DNA of 64,000 bases from positions 66,912,484-66,976,483 of the forward strand of contig CM034535.1 in assembly GCA_020002185.1 (NCBI GenBank), written 5' to 3'. A program made the translations under genes and the position numbers. Every line of letters starts with the position of its first letter. The stretch's first letter is position 1. The DNA comes from Paraescarpia echinospica. Taxonomy: Eukaryota; Annelida; Polychaeta; Sabellida; Siboglinidae. Below the pieces are notes generated by a model. That model worked only from the letters and a program-made list of their open reading frames with translations. It was not told the DNA's origin and made no database searches. Below, piece by piece: positions 12,001-22,300 of the stretch.

Positions 12001-15000
12001 TTCCCGCGCCACTGTGTTGGTGTGTGTATAATTTTCCTCAAAGACAATTGGGAATTCATCTATCTCTAGCCGCCTTCCTATACTTTTCATCGAGCCCACC
12101 TGCGGGAGCCAAGTTGTCTCAGGATGGGGGCCGAGTTGACTCCAGACGAGTAGTCTGTGGGCCAAGTAGTCTGGTTACCACTCATAAGATGTCGGCCAGT
12201 ACTCAACAAAGACCCAGATCTGTATCAGTGATGCATGTGTGGGAGGGAGTCCCTGGTGTATGGTTAATGATGCATCCATGGATCAATGAAATCACTGCGT
12301 TGTGAAGGAGTATGTCTAGCCTCTAGGACAAGTTATTTCTTTAAATTGGACTCTGTGCATATAAGCACATAGTTCCTGTTCACCTGCCAGTCCACTTGTA
12401 TCCTCAGCAACTTGAATATAGCCTATGGCTATAGTATAGGCAGTAGTTCAGCTGTCTACCGGTATATAAAAGGCTCAGGCTATTTCTCGAGCTGCTCGAT
12501 AAATAACGCCGTATCTTATCGTTATTTGTCGAGCAGCTCGATAAATAACGCAAACTTCGTTCGTTATTTATCGAGCAGATCTGGACGTGCATGCATGAGC
12601 ACTTAGAAATATTTACGTGGACATGCTAATTGTCTGAAGTAAATCCGACGCTGTTGAATCATTTCGTGGGAGTATTTGTCCGATCTGGTAGGAAACGATT
12701 ACTTTTCTTATTCGTCGAGCTGCTCGAGAAATAACGCCAATTGTAAACAATAAAAACAACATTGGAACAATTAATCGACGGTAGTGCTGCACGTACGAGC
12801 CGGTAACCAGCGAAGGCGGTATCCTTACTTTGCACAAACTATGTTCACAACACCTGGTTGAGTTAGTGCTGAAATGGTGGCGAATAGATGGTTTGATTTA
12901 GACAACCTCTTTACGAGGATCGTGTGACAGTCCGTAGCCACGACGAAGGGTGAAAATAAAATGACCTGCACCCGGTTGTCTGACTTCAAGAAAACTGTAA
13001 ACTTAGTGGCAACGCCTGCCATATTTATTCATATTCACTTGGGGCACAGCCAGAGCCTGACCTGGTTTCGCTAAGCTTGCGAACAAAGGTCAAACCTGCC
13101 AAAGGAATTTGAAATGTGGACGTTTAACGAAGATGATGTTAACTCAGAATGAATTTAGAACGCACTGCGAGCATTACAAACTCCTGATGTACAAACTACG
13201 AATAATTAAGAATCTTTTTATGTTTTGCAAAATACAAACGTTTCGTGAAACTAGCCCTGGACCACGATGTTGGAAACGGTTTCACGATGCGAGAACCAAT
13301 CCTTCATATGACAATGCCAAACTTAAATCGATTCATGAAACTTGTATCGTTACAATGCAAACTCCAAGCTAAAGTGCACTCTGGATACATCAAGCCTCTA
13401 GTGTCCCATGGTAATAGTACTAATACTTCTAGTTATCAGAAGTTCCACTTACCATGTCATAGCCATGTCATGTTTTAGTGCCACATTTATAGATATAGGC
13501 TTGGGATCGAGGAAAAAGATCAACTGCCAGTCCACTGCTTGTATCCTCAGCAACTTGAATATAGCCTATGGCTATAGTATAGGCAGTAGTTCAGCTGTCT
13601 ACCGGTATATAAAAGGCTCAGGCTATTTCTCGAGCTGCTCGATAAATAACGCTGACTTCGTTCGTTATTTATCGAGCAGATCTGGATGTGCATGCATGAG
13701 CACTTAGAAATATTTACATGGACATGCTAATTGTCTGAAGTAAATCCGACGCTGTTGAATCATTTCGTGGGTGTATTTGTCTGATTTGATAGGAAACGAT
13801 GACTTTTCTTATTCGTCAAACTGCTCGAGAAATAACGCCGACTTCGTTCGTTATTTATCGAGCAGATCTGGACGTGCATGCATGAGCACTTAGAAATATT
13901 TACGTGGACATGTTAATTGTCTGAAGTAAATCTGACGCTGTTGGATCATTTCGTGGGTGTATTTGTCAGATTTGATAGGAATCGATGACTTTTCTTATTC
14001 GTCAAACTGCTCGAGAAATAACGCTGACTTCGTTCGTTATTTATCGAGCAGATCTGGACGTGCATGCATGTGCACTTAGAAATATTTACGTGGACATGCT
14101 GATTGTCTGAAGTGATCCGATGCTGTTAAATCATTTCGTGGGTGTATTTGTCCGATCTGATAGGAAACGATGACTTTTCTTATTCGTTGAGCTGCTCGAG
14201 AAATAACGCCGACTTCATTCGTTATTTATTGAGCAGATCTGGACTTGCATGCATGTGCACTTAGAAATATTTTCAAGGCATCTACGTGGACATACTAATT
14301 GTTTGAAGTAAATCCGACGCAGTCTAATCGTTTCGTGCCTGTATTTGTCCATTGTGATGGGAAAATGAAGACTTCTTATACGTCGAGCTGCTCGAGAAAT
14401 AACATATAGTTCATACTTTGAGTGCCATTTGATTAGTTGTCACCATTTTTGATACAACAATGTAATATATTACAAAATGAATTACATCATAGTCAAAATA
14501 TAAGCAACACACCGAATTACGCAGGCATGCACACATAGATTAAAAATGTACAAATCAAAAACATTATAAAACAGACAACTAGGCTGAAACATATGTCGGT
14601 TTACAATGAGAAAGTCAACTGAGAAAGTACTTGTAAATATTTTGGCATGTATCCACATTTGTACATCCAATGTTATGTTTGTGTGCATAAGTTTAACGAC
14701 TAATCAAAACACATATTTTTATGAGAAAGTTCAACCTGCAACAGCATCATTTGCTGTGTTCCTTTGATCACAAAATTACCGTCACATGAATGTATCAATT
14801 ACTTCCATTCACATTTTATTGACGTTTGTAATCCCGGCTGAAGTAAACTGTAATTTACGCAGAGGATGCTGGCATGCTGTGTGACTGTGTATACGTGTTA
14901 ACACACACACACACACACACACTATGTTAACACGTGTCGTGTACATAGTCAAACAGCATGCCATGACTTCCTCTGCGTAAATTAGTTTATATATATATAT

Positions 15001-18000
15001 ATACCATCATTCAAATCGTTTGTTTAGACAAAAACACTGCTAAGTTATCTCCATCATATCTAGTTGTACATATGTCGTAATGACAAATAGTTTAATTAAT
15101 AATATTATCATACAGGTGTAACCTTGCTTTTAAGTGTACTGTACACTTAATAGAATGAATCGTATGTTGTCACATACCATAACAGAAAACAAGGCAATAC
15201 AATTTGTTAACAAATTTATAAACATCCACAATCAAAGTGATAAAATTAAATGCATTTGTTTATACGTTATCGTTTTTTTTATTATTTCCATTGTCATCAG
15301 TACAAAAAGCAATAACATACCATTACAGTACATATCACACTGAACAAAAAATACTACATCTGTTCATGTCAAAATGGCATGTGATATTGGGCTTGAATTC
15401 ATTGCAGGATGCTGAAGCGTTGACAGAAGGCGTACCTACTGCCATCATGGGTCAAGCCCAAGCCACAAAATACAGAAACTACGTTTGGAACCGATTTGTG
15501 GATGAAAGTGGAAATTAAGGTGACTTGTGCAAGTCTGACCTGTCATCCAACGAAAGAGTACGTAATTGGATTAACTGCGAGAATTGTATGGCCTGGTGGC
15601 ACTGCAGCTGTGCAAGGGTTACAAAAAGCCACATAATTTTTACTGCAAATAATGTGTACAGTTGTAGGCTTGAGGTGATGCCAAGTGATGAAAGATGTAC
15701 AGGTGTAGGCTTCATGTGATGCCAAGCGATGAAACGTATGTGACTTGCAATTTATTGCAATTAAAGATATCATCTGTCGTTCAGAATAGTCTTGAATTTC
15801 TTTTTCATATAGCCTTGACAAGTCTTGAATTCCACATCTCCAGTAGGATACGCGGACACTGGAATAAGAAACATTTTCATTTCCCACCAGAATGGACTAA
15901 TACATGCACAAAACGATTCAACAGCATCGGATTTACTTCAGACAATTAGTATGTCCACGTAGATGCCTTGAACATATTTCTAAGTGCACATGCATGCACG
16001 TCCAGATCTGCTTGATAAATAACGAACGAAGTCGGCGTTATTTCTCGTGCAGCTCGACGAATAAGAAAAGTAATCGTTTCCTACCAGATCGGACAAATAC
16101 ACCCACGAAATGATTCAACAGCGTCGGATTTACTTCAGACAATTAGCATGTCCACGTAAATATTTCTAAGTGCTCATGCATGCACGTCCAGATCTGCTCG
16201 ATAAATAACGAAAGAAGTCGGCGTTATTTCTCGAGCTGCTCGACAAATAACGATGAGATTCGGCGTTATTTCTCGAGCAGCTCGAGAAATAGCCAGGGCG
16301 TATATAAAAACATAACTTTACTGTGTGGAGTTAGGGAGGTCGGAAGAAATCACGCAAACGCGTTTGCATTGGGACGCAATGTTAAATCGCCTATGTTAAA
16401 CAAATTGTAAGTCCCTTGATTTATAAAGACTGATCATATATTATCAAAAGAAACATAAATATGTCTTCTTTGTAATAAAAATACCTGCTTTTGCGAACTC
16501 GTAATGCTTCATACAGATATTCGTGATGAAACAACGCAGAAATTTCATTTCGTTGCGGGCGCAGCCATATTTAATCTCGCGGAAGGGTGGTGTTTTCATA
16601 AAATCATGTGCTCGCGTTATTACCCGCCATGCTATGTTTGGCGGTATGGTTTAAATCGCAAAATAATACTCTTTCGTTTGGCGTGTTTCTTGTACGAATT
16701 GAAATAAAATTAAGAAAAATATGATATATTGAACATTGACCATATTTAGAGAGGATCTAAGGTATGAACAACTTGCGGAAACTCTGGCAAACTACAACTT
16801 TGCTATTTAGTAATGTATAAACGTAATATTAAGGCAAATTTGGTGGAGATACACCTTTGCCCATTTTTGCACCAAGCTCGAACATAGAGTTACCCCATGT
16901 CCGGCAACGAATTTCTTCTATTATCGCTCACATACCAGGTGTACATATTATTGCAATCTTTTATTCTGAAGTTGTGTTTTAGCCATGCATTTGTTATTCG
17001 TGTTTACATATGCACAGACATGCTATCATATATTAAATGGTGGATGTTATATGAATATTTAAAGTTTATTTTCATGTTGTAATCATGCAAAAATATATGA
17101 CAATTAATAACAACAAATAAATGACAACCCCCTCCATAAATCAGACATCTGATGTACTTCTAATTACACTGCATTGATCTTGATGTAACTAACTGCATGT
17201 ATAAACATTGGCTTGTTGGTGTTTTTTGGGGGTTGTTTTTTTACTGTATCTTCCTAGAACTATTTGTATATGAATATATAACATGATTTAACTTTTCCTG
17301 GTGGTACGGTGCAACATTTTGCTTCAGCGGTGATGCGTATGCATGCTTTTTCAACATTTTATTTTCGAATGCTGCAAGGACATTCTTTCTTTGCAATTAA
17401 ATGCGGTGCTTTATGAATAAAACAAGGTGCGTCAAACAGGTTGTTGAAATCCGTTCTAAACGACTTAGAAACGCCACAGTTTCTCGCTGGATGTAAAGCA
17501 CTTGGACTTATCAGGAGCTGATCACCTGCCCCCTCTGATGCCTGATCGAAGACAAGAGTGTTCACATCTTGGACATGAACACTCACTACCAGCAACTTGT
17601 GTCATTCTGCCAGGAGTCATGCAGAAACATCAATGAGTTAATGAGTGGGACGAGTACGCCTATCTTTGGAGACTCTACTCGCATCAAGAAGGACAAGGTG
17701 TTTGGAATGCTGACAACATTTTCTGATGTAGATGCAGATGTGGAAGTGATTCTTCATATCCTACTTCCAGCCATCGCTGTTCTCTGCAAACGGATCTTTG
17801 TAGATACAACATTACATATGTATATATATATATTATATATATTGCTATGCAACTTTGAATTATCTGATGTAATGTATATATACATATATATATATATGTA
17901 TTTATATATATATATGTATATATATATATATACATATATATATATGTATGTATATATATATATAATGTTGTACATGCATGCTGTGTAGCGGAATGCTTAT

Positions 18001-18929
18001 TGTTGCTTCTAAAATATGTCAGATTCTGTTGATATCCACTTAATGGAAACCATTAAAGCATAACCTCCAACCTATGGGTAGCAGGCTTTCCAAGCTGGTT
18101 GAGTGTGGCATATGACAATGAGCCATATATACTGTGTACACGTATATATGCTGGATGACGATTTGAAAATGGGGGACCTGGAGATAATTTTGTAAGCTTT
18201 TCCGAAAGGTTAGTTGCTTAGTTAATTAACATAATTTTATGTAAAATTCCTTTTGTAAATTATATTTAAAGGAAATACATAAAATATCAAGTCTTAGTTA
18301 AGATTTTTGTATTGTACAAGATTATATTTTCACATTTCCTTCAGTCTCAGATCAAACAAACTGTCACACAAATTTATTCAATGACCTTTGCATAATTGTC
18401 CTTGACTTCACCAATTTATCACAGAGGGTTAAAACCGGTATGGCTGTCTATCTCTTAAATAGACCTTTCCAATGGTGTATCACATTTGCCAATCTGATGA
18501 ATTATTGCATTTTCACCGACCTCCCTAGTGGAGTTCTATGAAACAATTGTAGGACACAGATTAAATGAGTTATGCTATATATTATAACACTGTGTGTTTT
18601 ATCCCCGGGCGGGTGTGACTGTGTCACACGTGCCGTATGTTGATGAGGTGTCCCTCCCTCCCGCTGACATTTAACGACAGCCTGGGTCAAACTCCCAGAT
18701 TCGAACTCCGAGAGAACAGTGTCACAGTGTGAGTGTGAAAAGTGCACGCCTGTATTACGCCACTTACTTTCCTTGCTTTTTCCCAGAATAAATTGATCTT
18801 ATTCATACGAAATGGCGCTTCGTCTGTAATTTTACTGTTCTTGACATTCTTGTTTTTCGCGTACTTGCTAGCGAAGACAGCCACACAACATACACAGAGA
18901 AAAAGTTGCAAAACATGAAGCTTTGCCAT
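1..18929 (-). CDS. LRPAP1: LRPAP1 / RAP (LDL-receptor-family chaperone), 3' end outside window
   Basis: Receptor-associated protein is an ER/Golgi chaperone that binds LDL-receptor-family proteins and stops premature ligand binding. Exons on the minus strand: 18929-18768, 11019-10878, 7744-7571, 4015-3920 and 140-1 (continues beyond the window). All junctions are GT-AG and stay in frame, giving about 238 residues of a protein usually near 350. Residues 1-20 form a signal peptide (hydrophobic [14 protein letters not shown]). RAP hallmarks follow: [15 protein letters not shown], then [34 protein letters not shown] and [16 protein letters not shown], each matching RAP domains 1-2 in order. The last seen exon is a coiled, charged helix ([17 protein letters not shown]). 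The ER-retention C-terminus is not visible. The 18.9-kb span comes from transposon-filled introns. The start is the first ATG before the signal peptide, 421 bp from the divergent CENPM start. The family call is firm; exact splice sites are inferred. Confidence 0.93.
251..2636. repeat. 52-bp minisatellite, about 46 tandem copies, in LRPAP1 intron 4
   Basis: The unit is 52 bp (begins TTCACCATTGCACAATGTG, ends CATGACCGTTTCAT) and repeats about 46 times. Most copies are identical apart from one C/T position (TGAACTT or TGAATTT). One shortened copy lies near 721-770. Copies between about 2000 and 2636 hold most of the private substitutions. Each unit contains TGAACT and AGTTCA separated by 6 bp. 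The array lies in LRPAP1 intron 4, 110 bp upstream (in gene direction) of the exon starting at 140. No ORF spans it. Confidence 0.97.
2637..3919. other. LRPAP1 intron 4, remainder
   Basis: AT-rich intronic sequence between the minisatellite and the exon at 3920-4015. Short open stretches (for example 3704-3934 plus) resemble nothing I know and overlap the real exon on the other strand. I see no gene here. Confidence 0.6.
4403..7074 (+). mobile_element. piggyBac DNA transposon, complete with TTAA target duplications
   Basis: The element is 2672 bp, flanked by TTAA at 4399-4402 and at 7075-7078. It starts CCCATTAG and ends CTAATGGG, an 8-bp terminal inverted repeat, with related subterminal ATCCTGG motifs inside both ends. 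The left subterminal region is a GC-rich cluster of GGCCGG/CGGCCGC motifs (about 4422-4470). It carries an open two-exon transposase and an AATAAA at 6933-6938. It sits in LRPAP1 intron 3 in the opposite orientation to the gene. Intact ends and an open frame suggest a fairly recent insertion. Confidence 0.93.
4660..6729 (+). CDS. piggyBac transposase, two exons, open reading frame
   Basis: Cut-and-paste DDD transposase of the piggyBac superfamily. A single-exon reading starts in the second exon, but an upstream acidic exon (4660-4755, starting [20 protein letters not shown]) joins in frame through GTAAGT...TTACAG to 5179-6729, giving 548 residues. Order: acidic Ser-rich N-terminus, an RG/HG-rich run (about residues 52-66), then the transposase core. 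Catalytic aspartates are seen in [11 protein letters not shown] (about 248), YADNFYSS (about 327) and [10 protein letters not shown] (about 433), with spacing close to the reference piggyBac triad. The C-terminus ends without the cysteine-rich zinc-binding domain common in the family, so it may be a variant lineage or slightly truncated. No internal stop is present. Activity is not shown. Confidence 0.92.
7079..8221. other. LRPAP1 introns 3 and 2 around the exon at 7571-7744
   Basis: AT-rich sequence flanking the LRPAP1 exon. Short ORFs here are unrecognised or are shadows of that exon. The run around 7845-7885 holds several GATCAAT/GATCGAT steps, probably chance. I see no separate gene. Confidence 0.5.
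8222..9108. mobile_element. Non-autonomous DNA element with imperfect inverted ends
   Basis: The left side reads GCAAATACTGTGTATAATA and the right side, reverse-complemented, GTAAATTTCCGTATATAATA, an imperfect terminal inverted repeat of about 20 bp. Inside, a motif like AAAAGTCGGGGTGCGTATT recurs near 8270, 8996 and 9052 in the same orientation. There is no transposase. The superfamily is not identified and the exact ends are uncertain. Confidence 0.45.
8858..8896. repeat. Near-perfect palindrome, 19-bp arms with a 1-nt centre
   Basis: GCAATGCTTACACACTAGT is followed by one base and then its exact reverse complement. It sits inside the small DNA element at 8222-9108 and could extrude as a cruciform. 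Confidence 0.9.
9296..10126. repeat. Segment A, copy 1 (831 bp), repeated at 12737-13525
   Basis: This stretch recurs almost base for base at 12737-13525, in the same orientation. Copy 2 lacks about 50 bp present here (after GATTTAGACAA) and has a small extra duplication near its end. Both copies contain short ORFs without stops over about 78 codons, but no family is recognised and the frame shows no clear coding signal. It is part of an unclassified repeat connected with the foldback element at 12.4-16.3 kb. Confidence 0.85.
10127..10877. other. LRPAP1 intron 2, proximal part
   Basis: Intronic sequence containing CGCCCATGGGCG (a palindrome near 10487) and two GGCGATAATG motifs (about 10408 and 10494), probably a decayed DNA-transposon end. 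No gene is seen. Confidence 0.4.
11050..12170. repeat. Degenerate dispersed/tandem repeat, related to 60615-60840
   Basis: The segment 11060-11180 (acceptor-like text, GGATTTTGGGTGTATCTCC, then AGCACCCCCCCATC) has an inverted relative at 60680-60840. From 11640 to 11950 a motif resembling CAACAGCACCCCCTCCCC then GATGTCA recurs with C-runs and CAGC-rich spacers, suggesting decayed tandem units of roughly 100-150 bp. There is no coding content. Confidence 0.6.
12737..13525. repeat. Segment A, copy 2, inside the foldback left arm
   Basis: Direct repeat of 9296-10126, from CCAATTGTAAACAATAAAA to AAAAAGATCAACT. It is followed immediately by GCCAGTCCACT, the same sequence that opens the left arm at 12386, so the order is B-A-B'. 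This suggests that A and B were once adjacent parts of one longer unit. Confidence 0.85.
13654..14402 (+). repeat. Four tandem 186-bp units with an internal hairpin
   Basis: Unit starts (GACTTCGTTCGTTATTT) are at 13654, 13840, 14026 and 14211, a period of 185-186 bp. The junction of each unit reads CTGCTCGAGAAATAACG, about 10 bp, then CGTTATTTATCGAGCAG, a 17-bp stem with one mismatch. A further unit spans about 12550-12736 and inverted ones 15890-16294. Confidence 0.9.
14851..14984. repeat. Inverted repeat with about 50-bp arms around a CA run
   Basis: TAATTTACGCAGAGGATGC...GTGTTAACA, a (CA)n core, then TGTTAACACGTG...CTGCGTAAATTA. The arms pair with a few mismatches. It looks like a small MITE or hairpin lying in the centre of the foldback element. 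Confidence 0.75.
15400..15730 (+). pseudogene. Degenerate Cys/His-rich (PHD-like) fragment
   Basis: Frame 15525-15719 shows cysteine/tryptophan spacing of a PHD-type finger ([19 protein letters not shown], with flanking CKSD and YSC). Such fingers occur in LINE ORF1s and in some DNA-transposon proteins. Upstream, 15396-15518 stays open and includes a short basic region. No intact gene can be built. The last motif (GGCTTGAGGTGATGCCAAG) is repeated about 44 bp later. Most likely transposon debris; low certainty. Confidence 0.3.
15890..16294 (-). repeat. Inverted 186-bp units (foldback right arm)
   Basis: About two units in opposite orientation to 13654-14402. They share TCCGACGCTGTTGAATC, GGACGTGCATGCATG and the CTGCTCGA hairpin when reverse-complemented. 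The arm closes with the terminal GGCTATTTCTCGAGC inverted repeat. Confidence 0.85.
16305..17500. other. LRPAP1 intron 1, AT-rich, no recognised feature
   Basis: Several short ORFs occur by chance. I see no repeat unit, RNA gene or exon that I can support. Confidence 0.4.
17500..17812 (+). other. Unrecognised open fragment in LRPAP1 intron 1
   Basis: 17569-17812 stays open in a soluble-looking frame ([19 protein letters not shown], then [20 protein letters not shown]) before running into the TA microsatellite. Base composition is more balanced than the surroundings, suggesting decayed coding sequence, possibly from a transposon. I do not recognise the family and cannot join it to another exon. 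Confidence 0.25.
17816..17962. repeat. (TA)n / (TATG)n microsatellite
   Basis: Imperfect alternating TA with TG and AC interruptions. The Tyr/Ile-rich ORFs on both strands here are artefacts of it. Confidence 0.95.
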
Positions 18930-19350
18930 CTTCGCCGACTTCGGGTTTATCGCATCAGTCGTGAATCACATTCAACAGCAGAGGGCGACACTGTAACTTT
19001 GGTGGTGGAAGTGGTTATAAATGTAAGCCGCTAGACGACGCCACAAGATATAACCTCAATCGTTTTGATATTTTTACGCCGATATTTATATTATAGTAAT
19101 AGCAATTCAAATTATATTAGTTAGTTAAACCATCGTTAATAAAATTCCAATAGAACATGTGTATAATTCTAGATTTTCCACGTATCAATTTTATATATTC
19201 GGAGCTTCTAGAGTGTACCCCTACATCCGGTTTAATAAAGTGGTGGGCTAAAAAGTGGCGGTCTCTTTCAAACTTTCTACTTATGGAAACTGTGTTATAT
19301 ATGCTTAATGTGTATAGATTACCAAACATTTCGATAAAACAGTCCCAAAT
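18930..19350. promoter_or_regulatory. Shared divergent promoter region of LRPAP1 and CENPM
   Basis: 421 bp separate the two start codons, which point away from each other. No TATA box is evident close to either start. CAGCAGAGGGCGAC at 18976-18989 resembles the core CTCF motif. Promoter function is inferred from the head-to-head arrangement. Confidence 0.6.
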
Positions 19351-22300
19351 ATGAATGAAAGCACTTTAACACCGTTTAACAAGATGCCTCGTTTGAACAG
19401 TGCAACTGCTTTGGTATGCATCGTTTGTATGGCGATAATAAATATGAGATTGTACTAATACTTCCAATAATCACGGTAGTGACAGTGTTGTAACGTCATT
19501 CCCAAAAACAACAATGCCTGCATGTTACTGAGTTTTCCAAAAAAATCACCAGCATTGATTGACCATTGCCATTATACTTATAAAGTTGTAATCGGTGGTA
19601 AAAATAGTACTGGGTAATAACAATATCAAATAAAATGAACCGAATGCCAAGATAAATAGTATGTAACAATATATACCCTCTTTCAAGCAATCTCAACAGG
19701 AATACGAGCTAATACAAATATTATCTTTGGGTATTGTCAAGTATTGAAAAAACAAAACATCCCATAACAAAATCGAATGTTGCCATACATTACAACGCAG
19801 GAAGAAAGACAATTAGAAATACTGGGTACCTAACTTGCTTACAGAGTACTGACTACTGAGAAAACTAATAGTAGTGAATGTGTAAATTCATGGCTAATTA
19901 ATTTACAATATTATTATAAACAAGCACTTCAATTGCTACAATCATAAAACAAAATAACAATAACTTAGTAGTTTGTTATGGTCTAATAGTGGTTATTAGA
20001 GTATCAAACTCTATCGAGATATTAGAAGCTTCGAATTCTCTTTCAGTCTTGCTGCTGTTTTGCACCTTGGGCAAGTTCATTTACTCTTATGTTGCTCCGA
20101 TTCACTCACCTGTATGTATTAGTAGTTATATTGCAGTGAAACTTGCCTACTTCCAGAAACAACCCCAAGGATACATTACAATAGGCAGTAGGTAAAGTAT
20201 CAAATCAAAATCCTAATTGTAAAACTGTTCTATATACCTATAACTTATAAGAAGTGTAACAATTTACTTAGCTTGAAATACAGTTTGATGATTACTTGAC
20301 ATGTTGTTTTTTATTTCCCAGAGAAACAAATCTACAGTAAATTGATCTAATCTGGCACAGTAGTATAATTCGGAACCTCTGGATTTCAGCCTGCCTTTGA
20401 GAAACATATGTTCAGTACATTCATATAAAATCTCCTGGCCCCATTTGAATTTAGGCCTGAAAGTATGGAGAGCTGGTGTTGAAAGAACACCCTTAAAATA
20501 GTCATGATATAAATAAGACATGTTCCAGAATGGAAAATGGGAAGACAGCAATTGATGAAAATTATTTGCCTTCTATTCACTTTGATGGATGAAATAAGTG
20601 CCTAATGGCCTTGTGTTATACAGTTTAGAATGCATTTATAGTTCTAATCGCACAGGCCAGACGATGTGCAATACAATATGAATACCTGCATTTTATTCCA
20701 TTTGTAGATTGTTGGTGTTCAAGGTGTTGGGAAGCACCAGTTAGCTGGGGCAATGGTTGATGTCAAAGCAAAGTTCTCCCTGCAGATGTAAGTCTGAATG
20801 ATCACCACACATTGTGCATTAGTACAAATACATATGTGACTCACCTTCAATTTCTTCCTGTTGAACCCGTGTGGGGGGGTCACAAACCAACAACTCCCAA
20901 TCAGGTATCACGTAATCTGTTGTATCATCTCGACGATTTGCCTACACCTGCTGTGATCCTTTGTCATCCTTTCACATTCTCAGCTGTTCACCCTTGCCCT
21001 TTCGAGATCTCCAATTTTATACTGACGTTTAACTGGATAACACTGCTGTAGCTCTATTGGGCATGTGGACAAAGAGGCCATTTTCTTATCAGCTGTCATC
21101 TCTAAGTGTTGTTCTACTGGCATTATACTAGTGTTTACTCAGTCAGTTGATAGTTTGTTCCATATATCTAATAACCTCTGTGGAAATGTGTACTTACGCC
21201 AAATCTGCATTGTCCATTTATTACAGCTGATTTTATTTGTGCACACTATTTCTAAATCTAATGTCTTTAAGTTTGAAGAAAATAATATTTCCATCTTCAC
21301 GTTCACAAAGCACATTGTTTTGGGCATTTCAATAGCTAAGGTCTCTTAATTTGTGGACTGGTTTAATAGCTCTTTCTTCCAACTTGTTTTTCTCATTCTT
21401 AATGGTTTCCCGGTTCCCCTGATGTTATATTTGTTCTAATTAACTTGACAATTTGACTGATCTTTGTCCTGTCTAATTCATTAATGGAATAGTACTGATT
21501 CACCACCAACCTTGAGAGAATGAAGATACCGCTTTACTTTGGTTACTTGTTCTGATTTCAGTCGGACAACAACCAATCTGCCGCTACCAGCAGAGAATGC
21601 AGAGAAACGACCGTGCATTGATTTCATTATATTCATGATAGATCTCACCAGCAGGCAGAGGTCAGTGCAGATGAAAATACTGCTAATACAATACTGACAT
21701 TATTCTTATTCACTTTTAAATAGATAATAAAATAAATACATGTAAAAGCTTCGTGTTCATAGGTTTTTAGAATGAAAATTACATATTATAAAATAAATAG
21801 TTATGTTGAATTGTTTTGCATGTTGTATGTCTTCAGGTTTCTATATCCATTCTATATTCACAATCATAACACATGTATCCAAAATGAAATACATATAACC
21901 AGAATAAATCACAAATAGCCAAAAAATGTATCCAAAATAGCATACCTCGCACAGTAAACAATACCACAACAATACTGAAAAGCAAGATCAACACTCACAG
22001 TCTGCAGGGATTCGTGGCTTATGCCATAATGTATTACATACAATCATATAAAGATTATTGTGATAAAGCAAACTGTCACATTTGTCAAAATAACAGTGTG
22101 TAAGTGTGCTTTTAGTAGATGCATATTTGTAATTACATATAATATTGCTGGACTCTATTATTTTCTTTTTTGTTTTGTTTATTTAATTTGAGTAATGATT
22201 TTGGGTGGCCCCTGCGAGAGCGACCAAAGTTGGTCTTAGTAGGGGTCTCCCGTCCCTTTGCTGACACCACTTTTTCATTCATACTAATGTATTGTTTTCA

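Larger units (their letters stand above)
12386..16304. mobile_element. Foldback-type element built from hairpin-bearing 186-bp units
   Basis: The left end (GGCTATTTCTCGAGCTGCTC at 12478) and the right end (its reverse complement with one variant, to 16294) are inverted. The match continues outward through TATATA and inward past GCCGTATCTTATCG/GCCGAATCTCATCG. Left arm: a partial unit at 12386-12736, an 789-bp insert of segment A, then four tandem 186-bp units. Right arm: about two inverted units (15890-16294). The centre (14403-15889) is AT-rich with a CA-repeat hairpin and no transposase. Large TIRs made of subrepeats recall foldback/Galileo-type elements; the superfamily is not determined. 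It lies in LRPAP1 intron 1. Confidence 0.7.

Noticed and set aside
17684..17988. Tyr/Ile-rich ORFs resembling membrane peptides
   Set aside because: Translation of a TA microsatellite.
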